This document shows positions 37,560-45,905 of a stretch of 64,000 nucleotides of DNA, in pieces. Numbering within the stretch: the stretch's first letter is position 1; every line of letters starts with the position of its first letter. The position numbers and the translations under genes were made by a program. Origin of the DNA: Elizabethkingia occulta (lineage in GTDB: Bacteria > Bacteroidota > Bacteroidia > Flavobacteriales > Weeksellaceae); assembly GCF_002023715.1 (NCBI RefSeq), contig NZ_MAHX01000016.1, positions 558,001-622,000 of the forward strand, given 5' to 3'. A model generated the notes under the pieces. It had not been told where the DNA came from, did not search any database, and saw only the letters and a program-made list of their open reading frames with translations.

Positions 37560-37888
37560 TGAGAAAATATGCACTAGCTTTAGATCTTAAAGACGACGAC
37601 GAGTTAATTCGTCAATATGAAGAATACCACAAGCAGGTATGGCCTGAAATTCTGGAAAGCATCAAAAATTCCGGAATACAGAATATGGAAATCTACCGTA
37701 CGGATAACCGACTTTTTATGATAATGGAGGTTGGAGACGATTTTTCCTTCGACGCAAAGGCTGAAGCAGATGCAGGAAACCCGAAAGTTCAGCAATGGGA
37801 AAATCTGATGTGGGATTATCAGCAGGCACTACCCAAATCTAAGCCTGGCGAAAAATGGGTGTTAATGGACAAAATATTTAGTCTGTAG
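37559..37888 (+). CDS. L-rhamnose mutarotase family protein, predicted fucose mutarotase
   Basis: The 109-residue protein has the RhaM/RhaU (COG3254) pattern: LDLKDDDELIRQYEEYHKQVWPE near the N-terminus (in two blocks), MEIYRTDNRLFMIMEV and a WVLMDKIFSL end. The family interconverts anomers of 6-deoxy sugars, giving the dehydrogenase its preferred form. It starts one base within the end of the FAH gene and ends three bases before the lactonase gene. Confidence 0.88.
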   Translation: MRKYALALDLKDDDELIRQYEEYHKQVWPEILESIKNSGIQNMEIYRTDNRLFMIMEVGDDFSFDAKAEADAGNPKVQQWENLMWDYQQALPKSKPGEKWVLMDKIFSL

Positions 37889-37891
37889 AAA

Positions 37892-38713
37892 ATGATAGAC
37901 ACTCACGTTCATTTCTGGCAATATGATGAGGTCCGCGATAGCTGGATCGATGAGAGTATGGAAGTTATCCGCAAAGACTTTTTGCCCTCTGATATCGAAG
38001 AATTGCTGGTAAGTAACAGCGTTGAGGGAATTGTTGCTGTACAGGCAGATCAGAGTCTTACAGAAACCAGATTTTTGCTGGATCTTGCAGAAAATAATCC
38101 TAAAATATTAGGAGTTGTAGGCTGGATAGATTTCCTGAGTGATAATTTCGAAGAGCAGTTGCATGCCTATAGAAAATATTCTAAACTAAAAGGCTGGCGA
38201 CACATTGTACAGGCAGAACCGGAAGGCTTTTTAGCTTATCCACAGTTTGTGGATAATGTAAGAAAGCTGAAAGCGTATAATCATACCTACGATATTCTGG
38301 TTTATTATTCGCAATTGGGAGAGGCCATTAGTTTTGCTGAAAAACTTCCTGAGCAAAAACTGGTTTTGGATCATATGGGGAAACCGGATTTAAAAACACC
38401 AGAGATAGCTCTTTGGAAAAAGAATATTGCAGCATTGGCAAAATCTGAAAATGTATATTGCAAATTATCAGGACTGGTTACAGAAGCTGAAAAAGGAAAG
38501 TGGACAAAAGAAATGCTGGAGCCTTATTTAGATGTAATTTTCGAACATTTCGGAACATCCAGAATCATGTTTGGTAGTGACTGGCCGGTAATGCTTCTGA
38601 ACACGAATTATACAGAATGGATACAGCTGGTAAAAAACTATATACAAAGATTTAGTAAAGAAGAACAGCAACAAATCCTAAGAGGAAATGCTGTTGATTT
38701 TTATAATTTATAG
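37892..38713 (+). CDS. amidohydrolase, predicted L-fuconolactonase
   Basis: The 273-residue TIM-barrel amidohydrolase starts with IDTHVHFWQ, and has GWRHIVQAEP, LDHMGKPD and FGSDWPV, the marks of the COG3618 lactonase group. It would open L-fucono-lactone to L-fuconate. It lies between mutarotase and dehydrogenase genes in a run with spacers of three bases. Confidence 0.88.
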   Translation: MIDTHVHFWQYDEVRDSWIDESMEVIRKDFLPSDIEELLVSNSVEGIVAVQADQSLTETRFLLDLAENNPKILGVVGWIDFLSDNFEEQLHAYRKYSKLKGWRHIVQAEPEGFLAYPQFVDNVRKLKAYNHTYDILVYYSQLGEAISFAEKLPEQKLVLDHMGKPDLKTPEIALWKKNIAALAKSENVYCKLSGLVTEAEKGKWTKEMLEPYLDVIFEHFGTSRIMFGSDWPVMLLNTNYTEWIQLVKNYIQRFSKEEQQQILRGNAVDFYNL

Positions 38714-38716
38714 AAC

Positions 38717-39496
38717 ATGGATTTACAACTTGAAAATAAAATTATCATTGTAAGTGGCGGAGCCAAAGGCATTGGTGAAGGTATTGTACGGGTATTGGCT
38801 CAGGAAAAAGCAATTCCTGTTATCATCGGAAGAAGTGCTGAGGACAATCAGAAACTTATTGATGATTTGGCCGGGAAAAACCTGACAGCTTATGCTGTAG
38901 TTGCAGAATTGACTCATCCTGAGGAATGCAGAAAAGCTATAGATGAAATTATTACAAAGTTCGGAAGAATTGATGGACTGGTAAACAATGCAGGAGTTAA
39001 TGATGGAGTAGGGTTGGAGAATGGGAGTTACGAGGCTTTTATGCAGTCATTGCATAAGAACCTTGTTCATTATTATCTTCTGGCACACTATGCACTTCCT
39101 GCTCTGAAAGAAAGTAAAGGATCTATTGTAAATATAGGAAGTAAAACTTCTGAAACCGGTCAGGGTGGAACTTCTGCTTATGCAGCATCCAATGGCGGCA
39201 GAAGTGGATTGACCAGAGACTGGGCTGTAGAATTATTGCCTTACAGCATCAGGGTAAATGCAGTAATTGTTGCTGAAGCTTATACACCATTATATGAAAA
39301 GTGGATCAAGACTTTTGATAACCCCGAGGCTAAGCTGAAATCTATAACAGATAAAATTCCATTTGAAAAGAGAATGACAACTACAGAGGAAATAGCCAAC
39401 ATGGTAGTATTTCTATTGTCAGAAAAGTCCAGTCATACGACCGGACAGCTTATTCATGTCGATGGTGGTTATGTACACCTCGACAGAGCTTTATAA
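38717..39496 (+). CDS. SDR, predicted L-fucose dehydrogenase with altered active site
   Basis: The 259-residue SDR has GGAKGIGEG, NNAGVND and a Ser in IVNIGSKTSE. The active-site motif, however, reads YAASNGGR: the usual Lys of YxxxK is Asn (codon AAT). It probably oxidises L-fucose to the lactone as the first step of the pathway. Either this subfamily uses another base or the copy is impaired; I believe related fucose dehydrogenases also show Asn here, but could not check. It is the last gene of the operon and is followed by a strong terminator. Confidence 0.8.
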   Translation: MDLQLENKIIIVSGGAKGIGEGIVRVLAQEKAIPVIIGRSAEDNQKLIDDLAGKNLTAYAVVAELTHPEECRKAIDEIITKFGRIDGLVNNAGVNDGVGLENGSYEAFMQSLHKNLVHYYLLAHYALPALKESKGSIVNIGSKTSETGQGGTSAYAASNGGRSGLTRDWAVELLPYSIRVNAVIVAEAYTPLYEKWIKTFDNPEAKLKSITDKIPFEKRMTTTEEIANMVVFLLSEKSSHTTGQLIHVDGGYVHLDRAL

Positions 39497-39534
39497 ATAC
39501 TTCATCACAAATATTATTATTTTAACTTTTCAAA

Positions 39535-39572
39535 AAAAGAGTGTTGTCTTCGGGTAGCGCTCTTTTATTTTT
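39535..39572 (+). terminator. terminator of the fucose operon with TTCG loop
   Basis: A 14-pair stem (39535-39548 with 39553-39566, several G-U pairs) closed by the stable C-TTCG-G tetraloop is followed by ATTTTT. It lies 38 bases after the last fucose gene. Confidence 0.8.
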
Positions 39573-39590
39573 CACTGATTGTAAAACAAA

Positions 39591-39623
39591 AAACCTTATA
39601 GGTCTTCAAGACCTATAAGGTTT
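39591..39623. repeat. perfect 16-bp palindrome
   Basis: AAACCTTATAGGTCTT (39591-39606) and AAGACCTATAAGGTTT (39608-39623) are exact reverse complements with one base between. It lies between two convergent operons and could terminate from either side. Similar AACCTTATAGG palindromes are common in flavobacterial intergenic DNA. A weaker inverted repeat (about 39645-39694, AAGAGCCTGT with ACAGGCGCTT) follows. Confidence 0.7.
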
Positions 39624-39702
39624 ATAAGTATGCGAATGAATATAAGAGCCTGTCGAAGTCTAATATTTTTTTAATCAAAATTTAAACAGGCGCTTAACTT
39701 AA

Positions 39703-40896
39703 TTATTTCTGAAGATCACTTTCGAAAAAGGCCATGGTACTGCCAATCCAGATTGCATCTTTCTTATTGAAATTTACATTCACCATTTCCGCTTTGGTCA
39801 TTCTTACAAGATTTACCAGGAATTCTAATTTGTTACTTCCTTCCGCTTTACCAAACAATAGACGGATTTCTGCTTTAGAAAATTCACCGTTGATATCCTC
39901 AAATATTGGAGCATAGTTCACTTTTCTCTGCAGTATATAATTTTCTTTGTCACTTATACTGTCAATATCTTCCTGCTTGGGATGTATGTTTACACCACTT
40001 CCTGCGAAAGAGAAAAGAGGTTTTAATACATACTGGCTATAATCTAAGTCATCGGGAGCTTCATTCAGAAAATAACTTTTCGGAACATAAGCATGGCTCA
40101 GCTTTGGAAGGATAAATTTAGAAACCTTGAAAAACCAGTTAGGATGTGTTACCCAGGTTACATCCACATCATCTGTAAAATGAAAATCAGTTTTCAGATC
40201 CGGAATATTATCCAGTTCATCAAAGATTACCCGATTGTAAATACGGTTTACTTTGATCTTTCTCCCGTTGTCCTCGTAGAAAAGCTGTCGGCCTTCTTTT
40301 ATAAGCTTGGTCAGGCAAATGGTTTTTATGCCCAGGAAATTTTCAGTTACACTAAAGTCTACAGCTGTCTTTTGCTGTTCAGGAAATATTTCCAGCAGAA
40401 TGACATTCTCCGGATTTTCGTTTCCGATAATAATATTCCTTAGTTTCTCGATGTAATCATTTATTGGGATACGCCTTTTGAAAGTATCCAGGAAAGGATA
40501 TACGGATCTTAAATCTTCCTCATACTGGCGTTGAAAACCAAAAAGGGAAGGGAAAGCCTGTAATTCTATTAGCTGAGGTTCCAGCTCTCCGGATTCATTT
40601 CTGCATATTCCGAAATCAATTGCCAGAAAATGATAATGGGAGTCATCACCTGGAACCAAAGACTGAGAAGGGATCGCTTTGTTTAGTTCTTCGGCAGAAA
40701 AAGAATCTATTTGCTGAATAATAGACTCGGCTGCATTAAATAGTTTTTCCTGAAAAACTTTATCAACAAAAATTGGACTTTCCGAAAGTCTGAATCCAAT
40801 TTCTGTAGATGAATGTTGTTGACAGGTATCTTTTAGTTTTTGATATTTCTCTGGTGAGAAAGCATCATTAAACTGCTTTCTGAGATTAGGAATCAT
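39703..40896 (-). CDS. ATP-grasp-like protein, last gene of the amidoligase cluster
   Basis: The 397-residue protein is not of a family I can name. Its C-terminal half looks like an ATP-grasp fold: YVLKPLFSFAGSGVNI as the ATP-binding loop, an AEIRLLFG strand and a closing VNVNFNKKDAIW. The N-terminal half includes AIDFGICRNESGELEPQLIELQAFPS (in two strands), which recalls metal-binding acids of glutathionylspermidine-synthase-like enzymes. Formation of an amide bond is the likely reaction. The leader contains CTAAAAACACAAATATG, shared with other genes of the cluster; an ATG there (40901) is out of frame and stops at once. Confidence 0.65.
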   Translation of the reverse strand: MIPNLRKQFNDAFSPEKYQKLKDTCQQHSSTEIGFRLSESPIFVDKVFQEKLFNAAESIIQQIDSFSAEELNKAIPSQSLVPGDDSHYHFLAIDFGICRNESGELEPQLIELQAFPSLFGFQRQYEEDLRSVYPFLDTFKRRIPINDYIEKLRNIIIGNENPENVILLEIFPEQQKTAVDFSVTENFLGIKTICLTKLIKEGRQLFYEDNGRKIKVNRIYNRVIFDELDNIPDLKTDFHFTDDVDVTWVTHPNWFFKVSKFILPKLSHAYVPKSYFLNEAPDDLDYSQYVLKPLFSFAGSGVNIHPKQEDIDSISDKENYILQRKVNYAPIFEDINGEFSKAEIRLLFGKAEGSNKLEFLVNLVRMTKAEMVNVNFNKKDAIWIGSTMAFFESDLQK

Positions 40897-40911
40897 ATCA
40901 TATTTGTGTTT

Positions 40912-41745
40912 TTAGGCCAGTGAAACAGTTTTGGAAATCTGCTGTGCGGCAAACTCCAAAAATACTGGCAGGATTTCTTTTCTTGTGAGTACTACTTTAT
41001 CTTCATCGTCAATACGGTCAATAGTTTCCTGATATTTATCCAATCCGTAATCCTCTATAATACTGTTCTTGTATTTTTCAACTTTCAGAGATTCTAAAAA
41101 TCCTTTCGGATCTGCTTCGGGGTGAAATTGAGTTCCAAATATTTCATCGGAAAACCGAATAGCCATTACAGCCCTTTCCAGGTCAATATATGGGCGCTCT
41201 TTTTCCAGTGCCAGAATCTGCATACCATGTTTCTCCAGATGATCCGTTTTAGGCTGGATAACCTGATAGGCTCTGGAATCTACTGCATAAAAAGGTTCGG
41301 GAAGATTTTTCAGTAAAAAATCCTTTTCACCGGCTTCTGTCTTATGGATCGGCATAACTCCGAAAGAATAAGATTTTCTTTGGGTAACTTCTGCCAAATC
41401 CCAATAAATGCAGGCCAGCTGGAATGAATGGCAAATAAGGAACATATATTTTTTGGATTCCTGTTCTTTGTTGTGTTTCCATATAGCATTGAGGAAACGA
41501 TTGTAATTCTCTTCCCATACAAAACCTTCTTTATGAGGATTTCCAGGACCTCCGGAGGAAATGAAGATATCGAAATCTTCAATTTTAGGCATTTCGTATT
41601 GATGACGAACATCAAAAATCTCAATACTAACCTGATATCCGGAATTTGCTTTGAAAGTTTCCGATATATCCTTTATATTTCGCATCCCTTGGTTAGGATG
41701 ATTGTTGTTCATGTCGAGTATTGCGATTCTTATTTCGTGGTTCAT
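40912..41745 (-). CDS. class I glutamine-amidotransferase-like protein
   Basis: The 277-residue protein has the class I GATase layout: ISSGGPGNP, the nucleophile elbow LICHSFQLA and the distal FGTQFHPEAD with His and Glu. The elbow deviates from the usual GxCxGxQ: Cys and Gln remain, both Gly are changed. It could release ammonia from glutamine for a ligase partner or cut a gamma-glutamyl bond. It sits 15 bases before the ATP-grasp-like gene and 61 bases after the GCS2 gene. Confidence 0.78.
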   Translation of the reverse strand: MNHEIRIAILDMNNNHPNQGMRNIKDISETFKANSGYQVSIEIFDVRHQYEMPKIEDFDIFISSGGPGNPHKEGFVWEENYNRFLNAIWKHNKEQESKKYMFLICHSFQLACIYWDLAEVTQRKSYSFGVMPIHKTEAGEKDFLLKNLPEPFYAVDSRAYQVIQPKTDHLEKHGMQILALEKERPYIDLERAVMAIRFSDEIFGTQFHPEADPKGFLESLKVEKYKNSIIEDYGLDKYQETIDRIDDEDKVVLTRKEILPVFLEFAAQQISKTVSLA

Positions 41746-41806
41746 AATCTGTATATTTTCTACAAATGTAATAAAGTAAAAAGTTGTTTTTCAGTGTTCA
41801 GGGATG

Positions 41807-42907
41807 TTAAAGTACGGATTTTTCGGTTTCACGAATCATATAGTCTACCACCTTTTTAATATCTCCGGTTTCGTGGAATATCTTTAATTGTCGGTCGGCA
41901 CCGGTACCTGTTTTTATAATTTCACGGGCATATTCTACTTCTTTTCGGCAGCCTAATTCATCAACAACATCATCTATAAATTCCAATAATTCATCAAGCA
42001 GAATTGCATAAGGCACGCTGGCTTCTTTACCAAAGTCAATAAGGTCTGCATGTATTCCGTCTTTAGAAGCCCGCCACTTGTTCTCACTCAACAATAATCT
42101 GCGGTAAGAACGGAAACTGATGTTCTGCCTGTGCATTTTATAGATTTTCGCAACTAAGGATTGCATAATTGCAGCAAGACAGGTGGTCTCATCTATTGTA
42201 AAAGGCATATCACAAATCCTAAATTCTATGGTTGGATAAAAAGGATGCACGCGAAGATCCCACCATATCTTTTTAGCATTGTCTATAGTACCGGTTTTTA
42301 TCATCAGGTTAACATAAGCATCAAATTCTGCAACACTGCTAAAATAACTTGGAATACCTGTTCTCGGAAACTTGGCGAAAACTTCCTGACGATAAGATTT
42401 AAAGCCCGTAAGTCTGCCTACCCAAAAAGGTGAGTTGGTAGAAAGCGCATAAACATGGGGTAGAAAGTAGCGCATTACATTCTGAATACGAATTCCTTCT
42501 TCTCTGTCCGGGATTCCAATATGTACGTGAAGACCAAAGATCAGGTTAGATCTGGCGACATCGCCCATGTCATTTACAATTTTGTTATAACGTTCGGCTT
42601 TGGTAATGATATTATCTTTCCAATGAGAGAAAGGATGGGTTCCTCCTCCGGAAACACGAAGCCCCTGATCGTGTGCTATTTTTACCAACTGACGCCGCAG
42701 GCTGGTGAGCTCCTCACGCGCCTGTTGAATATTCTGACAAATACCTGTTTCCATTTCTACCATGGACTCATGCATTTCATGCTTGAGATTTTCACTCAAT
42801 ATTGCCTTTCCACTTTCTATAATTTTGGAAACGTGTGAAACCAAATCCCGGCTTTCTGCATCGATAATCTGATACTCCTCTTCTATACCTATTGTGAATT
42901 TATGCAT
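41807..42907 (-). CDS. GCS2-family carboxylate-amine ligase (YbdK-like)
   Basis: The 366-residue protein is a type 2 glutamate-cysteine-ligase family member: FTIGIEEEYQIID at the N-terminus, GGGTHPFSHW, FGLHVHIGIPD and WWDLRVHPFYPTIEFRICD in two parts. The family joins the gamma or alpha carboxylate of an amino acid to an amine using ATP. Placed among ATP-grasp ligases, it may start or cap a peptide-like product. Its leader has TAAAAACACACAAAATG, a variant of the cluster motif. Confidence 0.88.
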   Translation of the reverse strand: MHKFTIGIEEEYQIIDAESRDLVSHVSKIIESGKAILSENLKHEMHESMVEMETGICQNIQQAREELTSLRRQLVKIAHDQGLRVSGGGTHPFSHWKDNIITKAERYNKIVNDMGDVARSNLIFGLHVHIGIPDREEGIRIQNVMRYFLPHVYALSTNSPFWVGRLTGFKSYRQEVFAKFPRTGIPSYFSSVAEFDAYVNLMIKTGTIDNAKKIWWDLRVHPFYPTIEFRICDMPFTIDETTCLAAIMQSLVAKIYKMHRQNISFRSYRRLLLSENKWRASKDGIHADLIDFGKEASVPYAILLDELLEFIDDVVDELGCRKEVEYAREIIKTGTGADRQLKIFHETGDIKKVVDYMIRETEKSVL

Positions 42908-42954
42908 TTTGTGTGTTTTTAATTTTTAGTTTGAGAAGCCCGCATATTGCGGAT

Positions 42955-43908
42955 TTATTTTACAGAATCTTTTACGAAAGTTCCCCACGAAATATTCGGC
43001 TTGCCCGGAACATATTCATTAGCTTTTTCAATAGCCAGTTTAGCAGCGTGTTCTACAATCCATTCGAAGTTTTCCTCTCCTACAGAATTTCTGTCGGCAT
43101 CTGGTGCTGGATTGCAGAAATCGATAGCGTAAGGAATACCATCTCTTACAGCAAACTCTACAGTATTAAAATCGTAACCTAAAGCCTCATTCATTTTAAT
43201 AGTATAGTTATGAATGGTTTTTAGTAAGTCTTCTAATTGCTTTCCTGAATACTGCGATTTTGCCGCATATCGTAAATGATGCGGATTTCTTGGCTCGTAA
43301 GGCATGATGTGAACATATTTTTTGCCCAGACAGTATACACGATAGTAGTCTTCAAAAATAATTTCTTCCTGTACCATCATGACTAGTTGCTCCGTTTCCG
43401 CAAGTTTATTCCACAAGTCCTCCGGACTTTCTACGCGATAAACATTTCTCCAGCCACCACCATCATGAGGTTTCATATAAGCTGGAAAACCTACATAATT
43501 GAAAATATATTCCCAGTTATGCGGGAAAGTTAGGTTTCTGAACGACGTTTCGCTTGTATTGGTTGGTCTGTCATTGGACGGCAGCAAAACCGTTTTCGGC
43601 AAAGGAATTCCCAGTTTAGTCATTAGTGCATTGTTAAAGAACTTCTCATCTGCACTCCACCAAAAGGGATTGTTGATAACGTAAGTACCATTAAGTGCTG
43701 CATTTTTTAGATAAGCACGATAGAAAGGAACATCCTGAGAAATCCGGTCTATAATTACTGCATAGCCATAATCTGCACCTTGTTCCAGTACATCAATCTT
43801 AACCGGTTCAGCGATAATCTCACCTTTTCCCAGTTCGTTTACTTTATCTATAAATGCCCAAGGGAAAGTATCTTCCATCCCAAATAGTATTCCGACTTTT
43901 TTTGCCAT
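42955..43908 (-). CDS. ATP-grasp ligase
   Basis: From the ATG at 43908 the protein is 317 residues: an N-terminal pre-ATP-grasp domain (KKVGILFGMEDTFPWAFIDKV), FPAYMKPHDGGGWRNVYRV as the ATP loop, VQEEIIFEDYYRVYCLG and an end with NTVEFAVRDGIPYAIDFCNPAPD, where the metal-binding acids and Asn lie. It resembles RimK- or D-Ala-D-Ala-type ligases that couple a carboxylate to an amine through an acyl phosphate. A start 30 codons upstream (43998) would overlap the esterase gene by 46 bases and was rejected. Confidence 0.85.
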   Translation of the reverse strand: MAKKVGILFGMEDTFPWAFIDKVNELGKGEIIAEPVKIDVLEQGADYGYAVIIDRISQDVPFYRAYLKNAALNGTYVINNPFWWSADEKFFNNALMTKLGIPLPKTVLLPSNDRPTNTSETSFRNLTFPHNWEYIFNYVGFPAYMKPHDGGGWRNVYRVESPEDLWNKLAETEQLVMMVQEEIIFEDYYRVYCLGKKYVHIMPYEPRNPHHLRYAAKSQYSGKQLEDLLKTIHNYTIKMNEALGYDFNTVEFAVRDGIPYAIDFCNPAPDADRNSVGEENFEWIVEHAAKLAIEKANEYVPGKPNISWGTFVKDSVK

Positions 43909-43952
43909 AATTGTATTTTTTTCTGTATTAAATATTTTAGTTAAGAGTGTCT

Positions 43953-44666
43953 TTATGAGAAATAAGCGCTTATAAATTTTGGAAAAACCATTCTCCACAA
44001 GGGCCAGTCATGGTTAATCCATTTAGCTTCATCGTACCAATGGTCAATTCCCTTCGAGCGTAGAATATTGGACATTCGGATATTTTTATCCAGACAAACA
44101 TCCTGATCGGAGGTGCTGAGGACAATATGCATATGCCCGAATTTCCAGGAAGCATCGTCCCGCATAAATTCCTCGGGGCAATTGAAATAAACAGTATCGT
44201 TGCTAAAACCATCCATGAAATTTCGGATAGAGAAAGCTCCGGACATCGCTATAAGGTGGGAAATTACATCCGGATAGCGGAAAGCAAAATTGGTGGCATG
44301 ATAAGCACCAAAGCTACAACCGGCAATTGCTACACGATGTACCTGATGAGTTTTCTGGATAAACGGAATATATTCCCGGATAAGAAACTGGACATAGTTC
44401 TCATAACGCCATATTCTTTCCTGAGGGGAAATATTGTCGTTGTAGAAGTTCTCTTTGTCCAATGTTTCCAGATTAAACAGCTTTACCTTTCCGCTCTCTG
44501 TGAAATGATCTATAGATCCGTTAAGATGAAAATCGGAGTTTTGAGTAAGGCTTCCTTGCGACGTTGGGAACATAATAATAGGATGTCCGAAATGCCCTGT
44601 CACCTGGATATTTATTTTTCTCCCTAAAATATGGGAATAATAGTCTGTGTATTCTACCTGTGGCAT
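43953..44666 (-). CDS. esterase-type alpha/beta-hydrolase
   Basis: The 237-residue cytoplasmic protein has the nucleophile elbow GCSFGAYH, a probable Asp in the STSDQDVC strand and a C-terminal WINHDWPLWR His, as in the putative esterase (esterase D/enterochelin esterase) family. It may trim or release an ester or amide intermediate made by the surrounding ligases. The leader contains CTAAAAACACAAATATG, identical over 17 bases to the one of the 40896 gene. Confidence 0.8.
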   Translation of the reverse strand: MPQVEYTDYYSHILGRKINIQVTGHFGHPIIMFPTSQGSLTQNSDFHLNGSIDHFTESGKVKLFNLETLDKENFYNDNISPQERIWRYENYVQFLIREYIPFIQKTHQVHRVAIAGCSFGAYHATNFAFRYPDVISHLIAMSGAFSIRNFMDGFSNDTVYFNCPEEFMRDDASWKFGHMHIVLSTSDQDVCLDKNIRMSNILRSKGIDHWYDEAKWINHDWPLWRMVFPKFISAYFS

Positions 44667-44683
44667 ATTTGTGTTTTTAGTGT

Positions 44684-45889
44684 TTAGGATGTTGGTTTTG
44701 CCTGTGGAGGAAGAATGCTAAGATGATGTGCATAGATTTTTTCTGCTGCATCATCCAATGCCTCGGTTATTTTATCAGCAGAATCTGACTTATACAGAAG
44801 GCTGATATGATGTTCCAGATTTAAGGACTTTACCAGTTCCTCTCTTTGGAAATCGGTAATGTCAGGATGTTTGTCTTTTGCCAGAGCGATGATGAGCCCG
44901 GAAAAATAATTTCTCTCATAACTAAGATCATATTTGTTCTTATTGAGAACATCCGTTTCAATTTTTGCCCATTCCCGCCAAAGATTTATATTAGTAGATG
45001 CTTCCACCATATCCGGAATATGTGCTCCGCCTACACGGGAAGATGTTTCCAGAAAGTAAAATTTTTCATCTTCATTACTTTTGATAAATTCCGAATGGGT
45101 AGCACCATGTACGATCCCAAATTTGGAAAGAACTTGTTGATTTATTTCTGCTAAGCTTTTAAAATCTTCTGAATTTTCTGCAAGCGTCTTGGTTCGGAAG
45201 ATACCACCATCATGCGATACTGCCATAGGAGGAGAAAGGTATTTGGAGCAGGAAATAAATTTAATTTCTTTATTGTAAACTAAACAGTCCACATGAAAAA
45301 CATCTCCGGGCTTGAATACTTCCAACAAAAAATGAATGCGGTCTTCACCAAGTTTTTCCATCACTTTCCAAAGTTCTTCTGCCGAACGTATTTTCTTTAT
45401 ACCACTGGCAGATGCTTCAGATCGAGGTTTAAGAACCCAGGGTGCAGGATTCTCTTCAATAAACTTTGCAATAACGCTATCATTAAAAACAGGAGCGAAA
45501 GGAGGAATGTTAATTCCGCTGTCCTTTGCCATCTGGCGCATAGCCAGTTTATCTCTGAAATATCGATACGTCGTTTGTCCCATTCCCTGTATACGGAATG
45601 TTTCCCGGATTAGCGCAGCCTTTTCCACATCGAAATCGTCTAAAGCGATAACGGTATCTATATTGTGGATCTTCATAAGATAGGCAAATCCCTGTATCAT
45701 ATGGTCGGAATTCCAGACTGAAGGCTCTGTTTCCGGCATGTAATAAACCTCGTCTATGGCATGCCAGGGCCAGTTTTTTTCTTTCAGGCTTTCGGAAGTG
45801 ATCAGGATGACTTTATTGCCCAGCTTTTTGCATTCATCCATAAAATCATAGCCTTTGTAATAGCTGGAAAGGCAAACGAATGTTTTCAT
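44684..45889 (-). CDS. ATP-grasp ligase (carnosine synthase/BacD-like)
   Basis: The 401-residue protein has an N-terminal Rossmann-like domain (KTFVCLSSYYKGYDFMDEC), the ATP-grasp loop WVLKPRSEASASGI and the metal-binding signature FYFLETSSRVGGAHI near residues 295-310. This combination is typical of L-amino-acid ligases of the BacD/carnosine-synthase type, which join amino acids through an acyl phosphate. It is 17 bases upstream of the esterase gene. The leader is CTAAAAACACAAGATG. Confidence 0.85.
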   Translation of the reverse strand: MKTFVCLSSYYKGYDFMDECKKLGNKVILITSESLKEKNWPWHAIDEVYYMPETEPSVWNSDHMIQGFAYLMKIHNIDTVIALDDFDVEKAALIRETFRIQGMGQTTYRYFRDKLAMRQMAKDSGINIPPFAPVFNDSVIAKFIEENPAPWVLKPRSEASASGIKKIRSAEELWKVMEKLGEDRIHFLLEVFKPGDVFHVDCLVYNKEIKFISCSKYLSPPMAVSHDGGIFRTKTLAENSEDFKSLAEINQQVLSKFGIVHGATHSEFIKSNEDEKFYFLETSSRVGGAHIPDMVEASTNINLWREWAKIETDVLNKNKYDLSYERNYFSGLIIALAKDKHPDITDFQREELVKSLNLEHHISLLYKSDSADKITEALDDAAEKIYAHHLSILPPQAKPTS

Positions 45890-45905
45890 CTTGTGTTTTT
45901 AGTTT

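Noticed and set aside
41428-41859. 143-codon plus-strand reading frame
   Set aside because: It lies opposite the GATase-like and GCS2 genes and has the Phe/Ile/Ser-rich look of an antisense frame.
44127-44627. 166-codon plus-strand reading frame
   Set aside because: It is antisense to the esterase gene; its composition is that of a shadow frame.
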